Of a stretch of DNA of 42,653 nt, positions 21,041 through 29,335 are shown in pieces. The notes beneath the pieces were generated by a model, which was not told the DNA's origin, did not search any database, and saw only the letters and a list, made by a program, of their open reading frames with translations. Source of the DNA: an uncultured Alphaproteobacteria bacterium (GTDB lineage Bacteria; Pseudomonadota; Alphaproteobacteria; HIMB59; GCA-002718135); NCBI GenBank assembly GCA_902553945.1, contig CACDMT010000008.1, forward strand, positions 1 to 42,653, read 5' to 3'. Positions within the stretch are counted from its first letter, which is position 1; every line of letters begins with the position of its first letter. Position numbers and translations under genes: made by a program.

Positions 21041-21531
21041 ATTATCAAATTAAAAATATAAATAATCAAAATTTTAAAAAGTTTGGTGATTTAATATCAA
21101 TAAAAGAAAAAAACTATGACGAAATTAATAAAAACACTACAAAAAGTTTTTTTGATTTGGCAAATATACAAATTGAAGGAGAGGATAAAAAGTCTCGTTT
21201 AAATATTTTTGAAGCCAAAAAAAGAATTTTTCCACTTCAAATTAATATGTTAGAAAATCATCCTTATAGTTCACAGGTTTTTTTACCTTTTTTGAATACA
21301 ACTTTTTTAGTTTTAGTTGCTCCAATTGCAATAAAACCAAACTTGGATGAAATTGAAATATTTAGAGTCACTGATGGTGATGGTATAAATTTTAACCCTA
21401 AAGTTTGGCATTTCCCATTAATTTCATTAGACAATGCTAAGTATATTACTATAGATAAAAAAGATGCAAAAACCAATATTGAGATCTATAATTTTGATAA
21501 ATCAGAAATTTTTGAATTAAATTATGAGTGA
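21037..21531 (+). CDS. allA: Ureidoglycolate lyase
   Basis: RIFPLQINMLENHPYSSQVFLPF..., GDGINFNPKVWHFPLISLD; fits the pathway position after allantoicase. Confidence 0.9.
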   Translation: MNYQIKNINNQNFKKFGDLISIKEKNYDEINKNTTKSFFDLANIQIEGEDKKSRLNIFEAKKRIFPLQINMLENHPYSSQVFLPFLNTTFLVLVAPIAIKPNLDEIEIFRVTDGDGINFNPKVWHFPLISLDNAKYITIDKKDAKTNIEIYNFDKSEIFELNYE

Positions 21532-23029
21532 TTTAATTTTAGATATTCAAAATATTACTAAATCCTTTCCAAGAGTAATTGCTAATAATAAAGTTACTTT
21601 CGGTATTAAAAAAAATTCTGTTCATGCAATATTGGGTGAAAATGGAGCAGGTAAATCAACATTTGTTAAAATTTTATATGGATTATTAGAACCTGATGAA
21701 GGTTCTATTAAATATAATGATAAGTTTTTTAATGTAAATTCTCCTGCTGAAGCCAGAAAAAATGGAATTGGAATGGTTTTCCAACACTTTTCCTTGTTTG
21801 AATCCTTGTCAGTTAGAGAAAATTTAATTTTAGGAATAGATGAAACTATGTCATATTCAAACCTAGAAAAAAAATTAGAAAATATTAGTTCTAAATACAA
21901 TCTTCCATTAGATTTGGATGCGCCAATTACTTCATTATCAGCTGGAGAAAAACAACGAGTTGAAATTGTAAGGATTTTACTTCAAGATCCTCAAATTTTA
22001 ATTATGGATGAGCCAACCTCAGTCTTAACTCCACAAGAAGTTGAGAGTTTATTTGTAACTCTAAATGCTTTAGTCAAAGAAGGAAGAACAATATTATATA
22101 TTACTCACAAATTAGAAGAAGTAATATCTATTTGTGATACTGTTACAATAATGCGTAATGGTGAAGTTATTGATACTTCTTCAACATCTAATTTTACAGC
22201 AAAATCTCTAGCAACTAAAATGTTAGGTCAAAAACTCGATGATCTAAAAACAAGTTATGATCACATTAAAGATGAATATAACTTTGAAGTTAATAATATT
22301 TCTTGTAAATTTAATGACCCATTCCTTACAGATTTGAAAAATATTTCTTTTAAAGTTAGAGTTGGCGAAATTTACGGAATTGCTGGTGTTGCAGGTAATG
22401 GGCAATCAGAGTTAATGGATATATTAACAGGAGAAAATGTTAACATTACTTCAGGAGAAATAATTTTTAATAAAATTAATATTCAAAGCTTAGGTCCACA
22501 AAAAAGAAGAGATTTATCTATTTCATTTGTACCAGAAAATAGATTAGGACACAGTGCTGTTCCTGAGTTAAGTCTTTCTGAAAATATTTTATTAAGTCAA
22601 TTTCCAAAAAATAATTTTTTAAAGAATGGAATAATTCTTAAAAATAATATTGATGATTATGCAAATAATGTAATTAAAGATTTTAATGTAATAACTCCAG
22701 GAAATGATGCTAAAGCTTCTAGTTTATCCGGAGGCAATTTACAAAAATATGTTATTGGACGAGAAATATCTTCAAATCCTAAAATGTTAATAATTTCTCA
22801 TCCTACTTGGGGAATAGATGCTGGTGCAGAACATTCAATCAGAGAGTCGTTAATTGCACTTTCTCAAAACGGTACGTCAATAATTGTTATCTCTCAGGAT
22901 TTAGATGAACTTATAGAAATTACTCATAAAATTTCTGTAATTTATAATGGTAAATTATCAAATCCATTCAAAACAAATGAAGTTGAAATAGAAAAAATAG
23001 GTTTATTAATGGGTGGTAAAGATGAGTAA
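21524..23029 (+). CDS. ABC transporter ATP-binding protein, nucleoside/purine (BmpA-NupABC type), two ABC domains
   Basis: Walker A GENGAGKSTFVKILYG, SAGEKQRVEIVRIL, second domain GVAGNGQSELMDILTG, LSGGNLQKYVIGREI. Confidence 0.92.
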   Translation: MSDLILDIQNITKSFPRVIANNKVTFGIKKNSVHAILGENGAGKSTFVKILYGLLEPDEGSIKYNDKFFNVNSPAEARKNGIGMVFQHFSLFESLSVRENLILGIDETMSYSNLEKKLENISSKYNLPLDLDAPITSLSAGEKQRVEIVRILLQDPQILIMDEPTSVLTPQEVESLFVTLNALVKEGRTILYITHKLEEVISICDTVTIMRNGEVIDTSSTSNFTAKSLATKMLGQKLDDLKTSYDHIKDEYNFEVNNISCKFNDPFLTDLKNISFKVRVGEIYGIAGVAGNGQSELMDILTGENVNITSGEIIFNKINIQSLGPQKRRDLSISFVPENRLGHSAVPELSLSENILLSQFPKNNFLKNGIILKNNIDDYANNVIKDFNVITPGNDAKASSLSGGNLQKYVIGREISSNPKMLIISHPTWGIDAGAEHSIRESLIALSQNGTSIIVISQDLDELIEITHKISVIYNGKLSNPFKTNEVEIEKIGLLMGGKDE

Positions 23030-24092
23030 CTTTTTACCTACAATTGTTTCTAGATCTCAAAGTTCAAATATTATGAATTTTTTTGTGCCAATTATTGCTA
23101 TTGTTTTAACTTTAATAACTGGTTCAATTATTTTTTTATTATTAGGCTTTGATCCACTTTATGCCTTATATACTTTTTTTATATCACCCATCTCTTCTTC
23201 ATATGGAATATCTGAATTACTTGTAAAAGCAACCCCACTTGCTTTGATAGCTATTGGCTTAGCCTTTTGTTTTAAAAATAATATTTATAATATTGGTGCA
23301 GAAGGTCAGCTCACAATGGGTGCAATATTTGGAGGAGGAATAGGAATACTTTTTCACGATACAAATACATTTTGGCTTCTCCCCCTTATGATTATTGCAG
23401 GAGCAATAGGAGGTGCTCTTTGGGGACTTATTCCTGCACTTCTTAAAACTAAATTTAATACTAATGAAATTTTAACAAGTTTGATGTTAGTTTATGTTGC
23501 GCTATTTATTTTAGATTTTTTAGTTGTAGGCCCATGGAAAGATCCACATGGCTTTAGCTTTCCTAAATCTAGAGCATTCAGCGACTCTGGAAGAATGCCT
23601 TTGCTCTTTGACGGATTAAGAGTACATTTTGGATTAATTATAACTTTATTTTTAATATTTATTTCTTGGTTTGTTTTTTCAAAAACGATGTTAGGTTTTC
23701 AATTAAAGGTATCTGGCTTTAGTCCTAAAGCAGCAAGATATGCAGGTTTTAATCAAACAACACTTATATTTTTAGCTTTTGGAATTTGTGGCGCATTTGC
23801 AGGAATAGCAGGTTTATCAGAAGTATCAGGGCCAATTGGGTTATTGTATAGAGATATATCTCCTAATTATGGATTTACTGCAATTATAGTTGCATTTCTA
23901 GGTAGATTACATCCTTTAGGAATAATATTTGCCTCATTGATAATTGCTTTAACTTATTTAGGTGCTGAGGATGCTCAATTATTTTTACAAATCCCATCTG
24001 CTGTTGGATTTATTTTTCAAGGTTTAGTTTTGTTTTATTTATTAGGTGCTGAATTACTGATAAATTATAAATTATCATTTAAGAGAACTTAA
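23022..24092 (+). CDS. ABC transporter permease, nucleoside/purine type
   Basis: FCFKNNIYNIGAEGQLTMGAIFGGGIGILF; track start 23013 (GTG), but ATG 23022 overlaps the upstream stop and follows a GGTGG, so I prefer it. Confidence 0.9.
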   Translation: MSNFLPTIVSRSQSSNIMNFFVPIIAIVLTLITGSIIFLLLGFDPLYALYTFFISPISSSYGISELLVKATPLALIAIGLAFCFKNNIYNIGAEGQLTMGAIFGGGIGILFHDTNTFWLLPLMIIAGAIGGALWGLIPALLKTKFNTNEILTSLMLVYVALFILDFLVVGPWKDPHGFSFPKSRAFSDSGRMPLLFDGLRVHFGLIITLFLIFISWFVFSKTMLGFQLKVSGFSPKAARYAGFNQTTLIFLAFGICGAFAGIAGLSEVSGPIGLLYRDISPNYGFTAIIVAFLGRLHPLGIIFASLIIALTYLGAEDAQLFLQIPSAVGFIFQGLVLFYLLGAELLINYKLSFKRT

Positions 24093-24961
24093 TGAGTGTA
24101 GATTTAATTTTAGGTATTTTACAGATTGTTTTAATTGCAACTACACCTTTAGTATTTGCTGGAATTGGAGAACTTGTTACTGAAAAATCAGGAGTTTTAA
24201 ATTTAGGTGTTGAAGGCATGATGTTAGTTGGAGCTGTTACAGCTTTTGTAACACTTGTAATTACTGGAAGTTATTTTTTTGCCTTTTTCATTTCTTTATT
24301 ATCAGGTGTAGTTATGTCTGGTTTATTTGCATTTTTAGTTTTATTTTTAATGTCTAATCAAATTGCTACAGGTTTAGCATTAACAATTTTTGGCATCGGA
24401 TTAAGTTCAATGCTTGGAAAAGAATATATTGGTACTCCAATTAATGGATTATCACCTTGGTTTTTTGTAATTTTTTCTTTTGTTATTGTTTTCTTAGTCA
24501 GTTATTTTTTTTACAAAACAAAAATGGGACTAATTCTAAGAGCAGTTGGTGAGTCGCATAATTCAGCTCATGCATTAGGTTACAGCGTTATTAAAATTAG
24601 ATTTTTATCAATACTATTTGGAGGTTCAATGTGCGCATTAGCTGGTTCGTATATTTCAATATGTTATGCTCCAATGTGGCAGGAAGGAATGACAGCTGGA
24701 AGAGGATGGATCGCTCTTGCTTTAGTAGTTTTTGCTACTTGGAAGCCAGAGAGAGTATTAATAGGTGCATATATTTTTGGAGGTGTAACAATTCTGCAAA
24801 TGAATCTTCAAGCCTTAGGTTTGCGTTTTCCAGGTCAATTTTTTAGTATGGCGCCATATTTAGCAACAATTGTGGTTCTAGTACTTATTTCAAGTAATAG
24901 ACTAAGAATTAAGCTTAGTGCACCTGCTTCTCTAACTCTACCTTTTTATAAGGGTAGATAA
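24092..24961 (+). CDS. ABC transporter permease, nucleoside/purine type
   Basis: FAGIGELVTEKSGVLNLGVEGMMLVGAVTAF motif of BMP-system permeases. Confidence 0.92.
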   Translation: MSVDLILGILQIVLIATTPLVFAGIGELVTEKSGVLNLGVEGMMLVGAVTAFVTLVITGSYFFAFFISLLSGVVMSGLFAFLVLFLMSNQIATGLALTIFGIGLSSMLGKEYIGTPINGLSPWFFVIFSFVIVFLVSYFFYKTKMGLILRAVGESHNSAHALGYSVIKIRFLSILFGGSMCALAGSYISICYAPMWQEGMTAGRGWIALALVVFATWKPERVLIGAYIFGGVTILQMNLQALGLRFPGQFFSMAPYLATIVVLVLISSNRLRIKLSAPASLTLPFYKGR

Positions 24962-24977
24962 ATATCCACTCTTTTTT
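24950..24977 (+). terminator. Putative imperfect hairpin plus T-run, between permease and substrate-binding protein genes
   Basis: AAGGGTAGA - TAAATA - TCCACTCTT followed by TTTT; one mismatch and one G-T pair; overlaps the permease stop codon. Confidence 0.35.
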
Positions 24978-25057
24978 AAATTAATCTAATGCAGAATCAT
25001 TGAACTAACTCTAAAAAAATCGTTGAGTAATCATTATATTTAGCAGGTGAGGTTAAA

Positions 25058-26125
25058 ATGATTAAATTTATAACTATTATTTCAACTTTTTTAGTTTTTG
25101 CTTTTGGATCAGCCAATGCAGATCCTAAGAAGGTTGGTTTTATATACATAGGTCCTCCAGGTGATCATGGTTGGACTTACATGCATGATGTTGGTAGACA
25201 ATATATGGAGAGTCAATTGGGTGACTCTATAACTTCTACTTATATAGAAAATGTTCCAGAAAATGCTGATGCTGTTAGAGCAATAAGAAAATTAGCAGAT
25301 TCTGGTCATGACCTAATTTTCACTACTTCTTTCAATTATATGGATCAAACTCATGAGGTAGCAAAAGATTTTCCTGATATAAAATTTGAACATGCTACTG
25401 GCTACATTCAAGCAGACAATGTAGCTACATATTCAGCAAGATTTTATGAAGGCAGAATGATTGAAGGTCACATTGCAGGACATATGTCAAAAACTGGTAC
25501 TATTGGATATATAGCTTCTTTCCCAATTCCTGAAGTTGTAAGAGGTATTAATGCTTTTTATTTAGCTGCTGCTAAAATTAATCCAGATATTAAAATGAAA
25601 ATTATTTGGGTTTTCACTTGGTATGACCCAGGTAAAGAAGCAGATGCTGCAAACACTTTAATAAACCAAGGAGCAGATATTATTGTACAACATACTGATA
25701 CTTATGCTCCATGCCAAGCTGCTCAAAAAGCTGGAGTTTATGCATTTGGTCAAGCATCAAATCAAGAAGCTTTTTGTCCTGATGCCCATCTAACTTCAAT
25801 TGAAGATATTTGGGGGCCATATTATGCTGAAAGAGCTAAAGCTGTTGTAGATGGAACATGGTCTTCTGGAGATACTTGGGATGGTATGGATAAAGGTATG
25901 GTAGTTATGTCTCCATATAACACTAAATTAATGCCAACAGATCTTATTCAAGAAGCTGTTAATATGGAAGTTGGAATTAAAGATGGAACTTTACATCCGT
26001 TTACAGGTCCGATTTATAATCAGGCTGGTGAATTGGTTGTTCCTGAAGGTGAGGTTGCTCCCGATGGTATGTTATTGGGTATGAACTTTTATGTTCAAGG
26101 AATTGATGGCGAAGTACCACAATAA
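25058..26125 (+). CDS. BMP-family ABC transporter substrate-binding protein
   Basis: Signal peptide (FLVFAFGSANA), KVGFIYIGPPGDHGWTYMHDVGRQYME, PEVVRGINAFYLAA, MNFYVQGIDGEVPQ; strong AGGTGAGG RBS upstream. Confidence 0.93.
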   Translation: MIKFITIISTFLVFAFGSANADPKKVGFIYIGPPGDHGWTYMHDVGRQYMESQLGDSITSTYIENVPENADAVRAIRKLADSGHDLIFTTSFNYMDQTHEVAKDFPDIKFEHATGYIQADNVATYSARFYEGRMIEGHIAGHMSKTGTIGYIASFPIPEVVRGINAFYLAAAKINPDIKMKIIWVFTWYDPGKEADAANTLINQGADIIVQHTDTYAPCQAAQKAGVYAFGQASNQEAFCPDAHLTSIEDIWGPYYAERAKAVVDGTWSSGDTWDGMDKGMVVMSPYNTKLMPTDLIQEAVNMEVGIKDGTLHPFTGPIYNQAGELVVPEGEVAPDGMLLGMNFYVQGIDGEVPQ

Positions 26126-26139
26126 TTAATTAATTTTTT

Positions 26140-26171
26140 AAACCTCTCTCGTAATTGAGGGGGGTTTTCTA
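26140..26171 (+). terminator. Rho-independent terminator after the transporter/purine arm
   Basis: AAACCTCTCTC - GTAATT - GAGGGGGGTTT: 11-bp stem with two G-U pairs, followed by a short TCT tract. Confidence 0.7.
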
Positions 26172-26198
26172 ATTATTATAAAATAAGGATCAATCTGA

Positions 26199-26702
26199 AT
26201 GACTGACTTACATGTTTCATGGGAAGAATATAGAAAAAAAAGTGAAAATTTAGCTAAGCAAATTTATAATGATGGTTGGGAATTTAACCAGGTTGTTTGT
26301 ATTGCAAAAGGAGGTATGAGAGTAGGGGATGTTATGGCAAGAATTTTTGATGTACCATTAGCAGTCTTATCAGTTGAGTCTTACAAAGGTGAAGGAATAA
26401 AAAATAAAAGAGGCGCAATAACCTTTTCTCGTGACTTAGCAAAAACAAGTCCAAATATAGGTTCAAAAGTCTTGATTGTTGATGATTTAGCCGACTCTGG
26501 AATAACTCTTAAAAAAAGTATTGATTGGTTAAATCATACATATGGATTTTATATTGATGAACCAATAAGAACAGGTGTTTTGTTTTATAAGGCTGTGTCT
26601 ACTTTTAAACCTAATTATTACGTTGATTATTTAGAAAATTCTCCATGGATACATATGCCTTATGAGAAATATGAATCAATGAAGCCTCAAGACTTGGATT
26701 AA
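26199..26702 (+). CDS. Purine phosphoribosyltransferase-like protein (Gpt/COG2236-like)
   Basis: VVCIAKGGMRVGDVMARIFDVPLAVLSVESY, PRPP loop KVLIVDDLADSGITLKK. Confidence 0.85.
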   Translation: MTDLHVSWEEYRKKSENLAKQIYNDGWEFNQVVCIAKGGMRVGDVMARIFDVPLAVLSVESYKGEGIKNKRGAITFSRDLAKTSPNIGSKVLIVDDLADSGITLKKSIDWLNHTYGFYIDEPIRTGVLFYKAVSTFKPNYYVDYLENSPWIHMPYEKYESMKPQDLD

Positions 26703-27376
26703 ATAATAGTAGAAATTTCTTCTAAAATTTTTTTTTGTCTTGCAAATATAGGTATTTTTGCTTTTTTATTTGGATAGCCAACTACTAACAACAAAAAAGG
26801 TTTTTCATTAATAGGTCTTTTCAAAATTTTATTAAGAAAAGTCATAGGACTTGGAGTATGAGTTAGCATCGCTAATCCAGAAAAATGCAAACATGAAATC
26901 AAAATTCCTGTAGCAATACCTACAGACTCTCTTACATAATAATTTTTTACTTTATTTTTACCTGATAAAGAATATTTTTTTTCAAAAATAGCAATTAAAT
27001 AGGGTGCCTTTTCAAGAAAATCTTTTTTAGAATCAGTTCCTAAGGGTTTTAATGCATCTAGCCATTCTTTAGGAGCTTTATAATTATAAAAATTATATTC
27101 TTCTTTTTCAGCCGCTAATTTTATTTTTCTTTTAATTTTAGAATCTTTAATTACAACAAAATGCCATGGTTGAAGATTAGCCCCACTTGGTGCTGTTCCA
27201 GCAGCAAGTATTGCATTTTTAATTATTTTTATATCAAAATTTTTTTTATCAAAGTCTCTAACACTTCTTCTTTTTTTAATAAAATTGTAAAATTTATTTG
27301 AATTAAATTTCATTTTTTTAATTGTTTGTTTTGAAAAATTTAATTCTTCAGTTAAATATGTTTTTATTTTATGCAT
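26699..27376 (-). CDS. Nitroreductase-fold flavoprotein of the iodotyrosine deiodinase (IYD)-like subfamily
   Basis: RRSVRDF, AAGTAPSGANLQPWHFVVIKD, EYNFYN...KEWLDALKPLGTDSKKDFLEKAPYLIAIF, NYYVRESVGIATGILISCLHFSGLAMLTHTPSPM, RPINEKPFLLLVVGYPNKKAKIP. Confidence 0.8.
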   Translation of the reverse strand: MHKIKTYLTEELNFSKQTIKKMKFNSNKFYNFIKKRRSVRDFDKKNFDIKIIKNAILAAGTAPSGANLQPWHFVVIKDSKIKRKIKLAAEKEEYNFYNYKAPKEWLDALKPLGTDSKKDFLEKAPYLIAIFEKKYSLSGKNKVKNYYVRESVGIATGILISCLHFSGLAMLTHTPSPMTFLNKILKRPINEKPFLLLVVGYPNKKAKIPIFARQKKILEEISTII

Positions 27377-27559
27377 TGGATATTTATAATTATAGGAATA
27401 ATATTAATTTCAATTTCTTTAAGTAACCCATTATACAGATTGATATTAGAAAAAAAAATAAAATCAAACTTAATTTTACAAATTATTTTTAGAGTATTTC
27501 TTTTCTTGATAGGTATTATAATTATTTTTTTTGGTTTATTTTTAGAGAGTATTACTTAA
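27371..27559 (+). CDS. Small two-TM hypothetical membrane protein
   Basis: 62 aa with two hydrophobic segments; starts and stops tightly interlocked with both neighbours, which supports it being a real gene. Confidence 0.55.
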   Translation: MHWIFIIIGIILISISLSNPLYRLILEKKIKSNLILQIIFRVFLFLIGIIIIFFGLFLESIT

Positions 27560-27888
27560 TACCTTCTAATATTTCTATCAATCAAAGCTGCCCATGCATC
27601 AATGCCACCTAACACATTCACACAATGATCATAACCCTGAGCCTTTAGCCATTTGCATACTGCCTGACTTCTTGTTCCAGTGTGACACATTACAAAAATA
27701 TTTTTTTCCTTATTAAGTTCAGTATGTCTTGATGCTATTTCAGACAACTTCATGTGAATTGTGCCTTTTATGTAAGCATGATCTCTTTCAGTGTCTTCTC
27801 TGACGTCTATAATTTGGATTTTACCGTTATCCTCTCTTAATTCATTTAGTTGATGAACAGTTATTTCACTACTTTTATAGATATCCAT
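27556..27888 (-). CDS. Rhodanese-like domain protein
   Basis: QIIDVREDTERDHAYIKGTIHMKL, active-site loop VMCHTGTRSQAVCKWLKAQGYDHCVNVLGGIDAW. Confidence 0.93.
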   Translation of the reverse strand: MDIYKSSEITVHQLNELREDNGKIQIIDVREDTERDHAYIKGTIHMKLSEIASRHTELNKEKNIFVMCHTGTRSQAVCKWLKAQGYDHCVNVLGGIDAWAALIDRNIRRY

Positions 27889-28006
27889 ACTTGTATTTTA
27901 TATATTTAAAAAAATATATCTAGTATTTTAATTATTTGTATGTTGGCTATTGAAAAAAAAATTTGTGTATTTATTTTATTTCTTTATAAGCAAACCCTAA
28001 ATCATT

Positions 28007-28306
28007 ATGTCAAAAAAAATTACCTTTTCAGCTTTCGGTAGAGACTCATATTACCACCGAGATTGGTTTAAAAAAAATGGCTTTAAATTTGATAGAAGTT
28101 CAAGAAAATGGACAGTAGAAAATCTTCCAATTGATAATGCTGAGGATTTTGCAAGTTATTGCCGTAAATATGGATTAACCTTTGAAAGATCTGACAGAAT
28201 GATAACTGAATTTGATTATGCTGATTATCTTTGGGATGGAAGAAGAGATGAATTTATGAAAAAATCTGAAAAAATTCAAATTCCACAACCAAAGAATAAA
28301 ATATAA
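28007..28306 (+). CDS. Conserved-looking small protein of unknown function (possibly DUF5710-like)
   Basis: 99 aa; DWFKKNGFKFDRSSRKWTVE resembles the short fold in which a residue position is compared with an expected one (DUF5710-type); preceded by a 118-bp intergenic region. Confidence 0.55.
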   Translation: MSKKITFSAFGRDSYYHRDWFKKNGFKFDRSSRKWTVENLPIDNAEDFASYCRKYGLTFERSDRMITEFDYADYLWDGRRDEFMKKSEKIQIPQPKNKI

Positions 28307-28310
28307 TTTT

Positions 28311-29237
28311 TTGTTTAAAATATATCCTGTAAATAATTTTCTCTTATTAATTTTATTGTCAGCAATTTGGGGCTCGGCTTTTTTTGCAATTAAATTGGGA
28401 TTAGAGAGTTTTTCCCCAATTGGGGTTGCTTCTTTGAGATTGATTATAGCATCTTTTTTTTTATTATTTTTTTTTTATATACAGAAAAAAAAAATTATTT
28501 TTACTAAACAAATTTTATTATTATTAATTATAATTGGTATTATTGGTAATTTTATTCCTTTTTTTTTAATTAGTTGGGCAGAACAATATATACTTTCATC
28601 TACTGCAGGAATGTTAATGGCAATTGGTCCAATCATTACATTAATAATGTCTCACTTTTTGACTAAGAATGATAAATTTACTTTTGTTAAATTTGTATCT
28701 GTTATGATTGGTTTAATTGGAGTTTTATTTATTTTTAAAGTTAATTCTATTGATAATTTATTTTCTGATAATCTTATAGAATTAGTAGCAAAATTGTTAG
28801 TTATCTTAGCTGCATTTGGTTATATGTTTTCAAATATTTTAGCTTATGAAAAATTAAAAAATATAGATTCATATTCTATTACTACATTTGCAACAACATT
28901 TGGGGCAATATTTTCTATTCCATTTTTTATATTCGATGCAGTATTTAATAATTTAAATTATAATTTAAATTATAATTCTATTTATGCAGTTATTTATTTA
29001 GGAATTTTTCCAACTGCTATTGCTTTTCAATTCCGATATTACATAACTAAAACTTCAGGTCCGGTATTTTTATCTTATGTCGCATATTTAATCCCTGCTT
29101 TTGCAGTGATCTGGGGATATATTATTCTTTCTGAAAAAATTGGTATTAATTCATTTATTGGGATTATTTTAATTTTGTTAGGAGTATACTTAGGGCAAAA
29201 TAAATTAATGAGTAAAATATCCAAAAAATACGTATAA
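28311..29237 (+). CDS. EamA/DMT-family transporter (TTG start)
   Basis: LSAIWGSAFFAIKLGLESFSPIGVASLRLIIASFFLLFFF; AYLIPAFAVIWGYIILSEKIG; start codon read as TTG at 28311. Confidence 0.88.
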   Translation: MFKIYPVNNFLLLILLSAIWGSAFFAIKLGLESFSPIGVASLRLIIASFFLLFFFYIQKKKIIFTKQILLLLIIIGIIGNFIPFFLISWAEQYILSSTAGMLMAIGPIITLIMSHFLTKNDKFTFVKFVSVMIGLIGVLFIFKVNSIDNLFSDNLIELVAKLLVILAAFGYMFSNILAYEKLKNIDSYSITTFATTFGAIFSIPFFIFDAVFNNLNYNLNYNSIYAVIYLGIFPTAIAFQFRYYITKTSGPVFLSYVAYLIPAFAVIWGYIILSEKIGINSFIGIILILLGVYLGQNKLMSKISKKYV

Positions 29238-29335
29238 TATTAATAATATGGATATTAGAATTGATACACTTTTAAAATTAAAATACTTCATTTAATGTTG
29301 AAATTTATTTATTTTTAGTTCAATATAGTCAAATT

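Noticed and set aside
21622-21900. 92-aa minus-strand ORF
   Set aside because: Antisense to the Walker A/Q-loop region of the ABC ATPase.
27889-28006. Possible riboswitch or sRNA in the 118-bp intergenic region
   Set aside because: No stable GC-containing helices or known riboswitch core visible; mostly A/T runs. Left as plain intergenic/promoter DNA.
28940-28980. Short tandem repeat (AATTTAAATTAT-like, giving NLNYNLNYN)
   Set aside because: About two copies only, inside the EamA coding region; low-complexity AT-rich sequence rather than a functional repeat.
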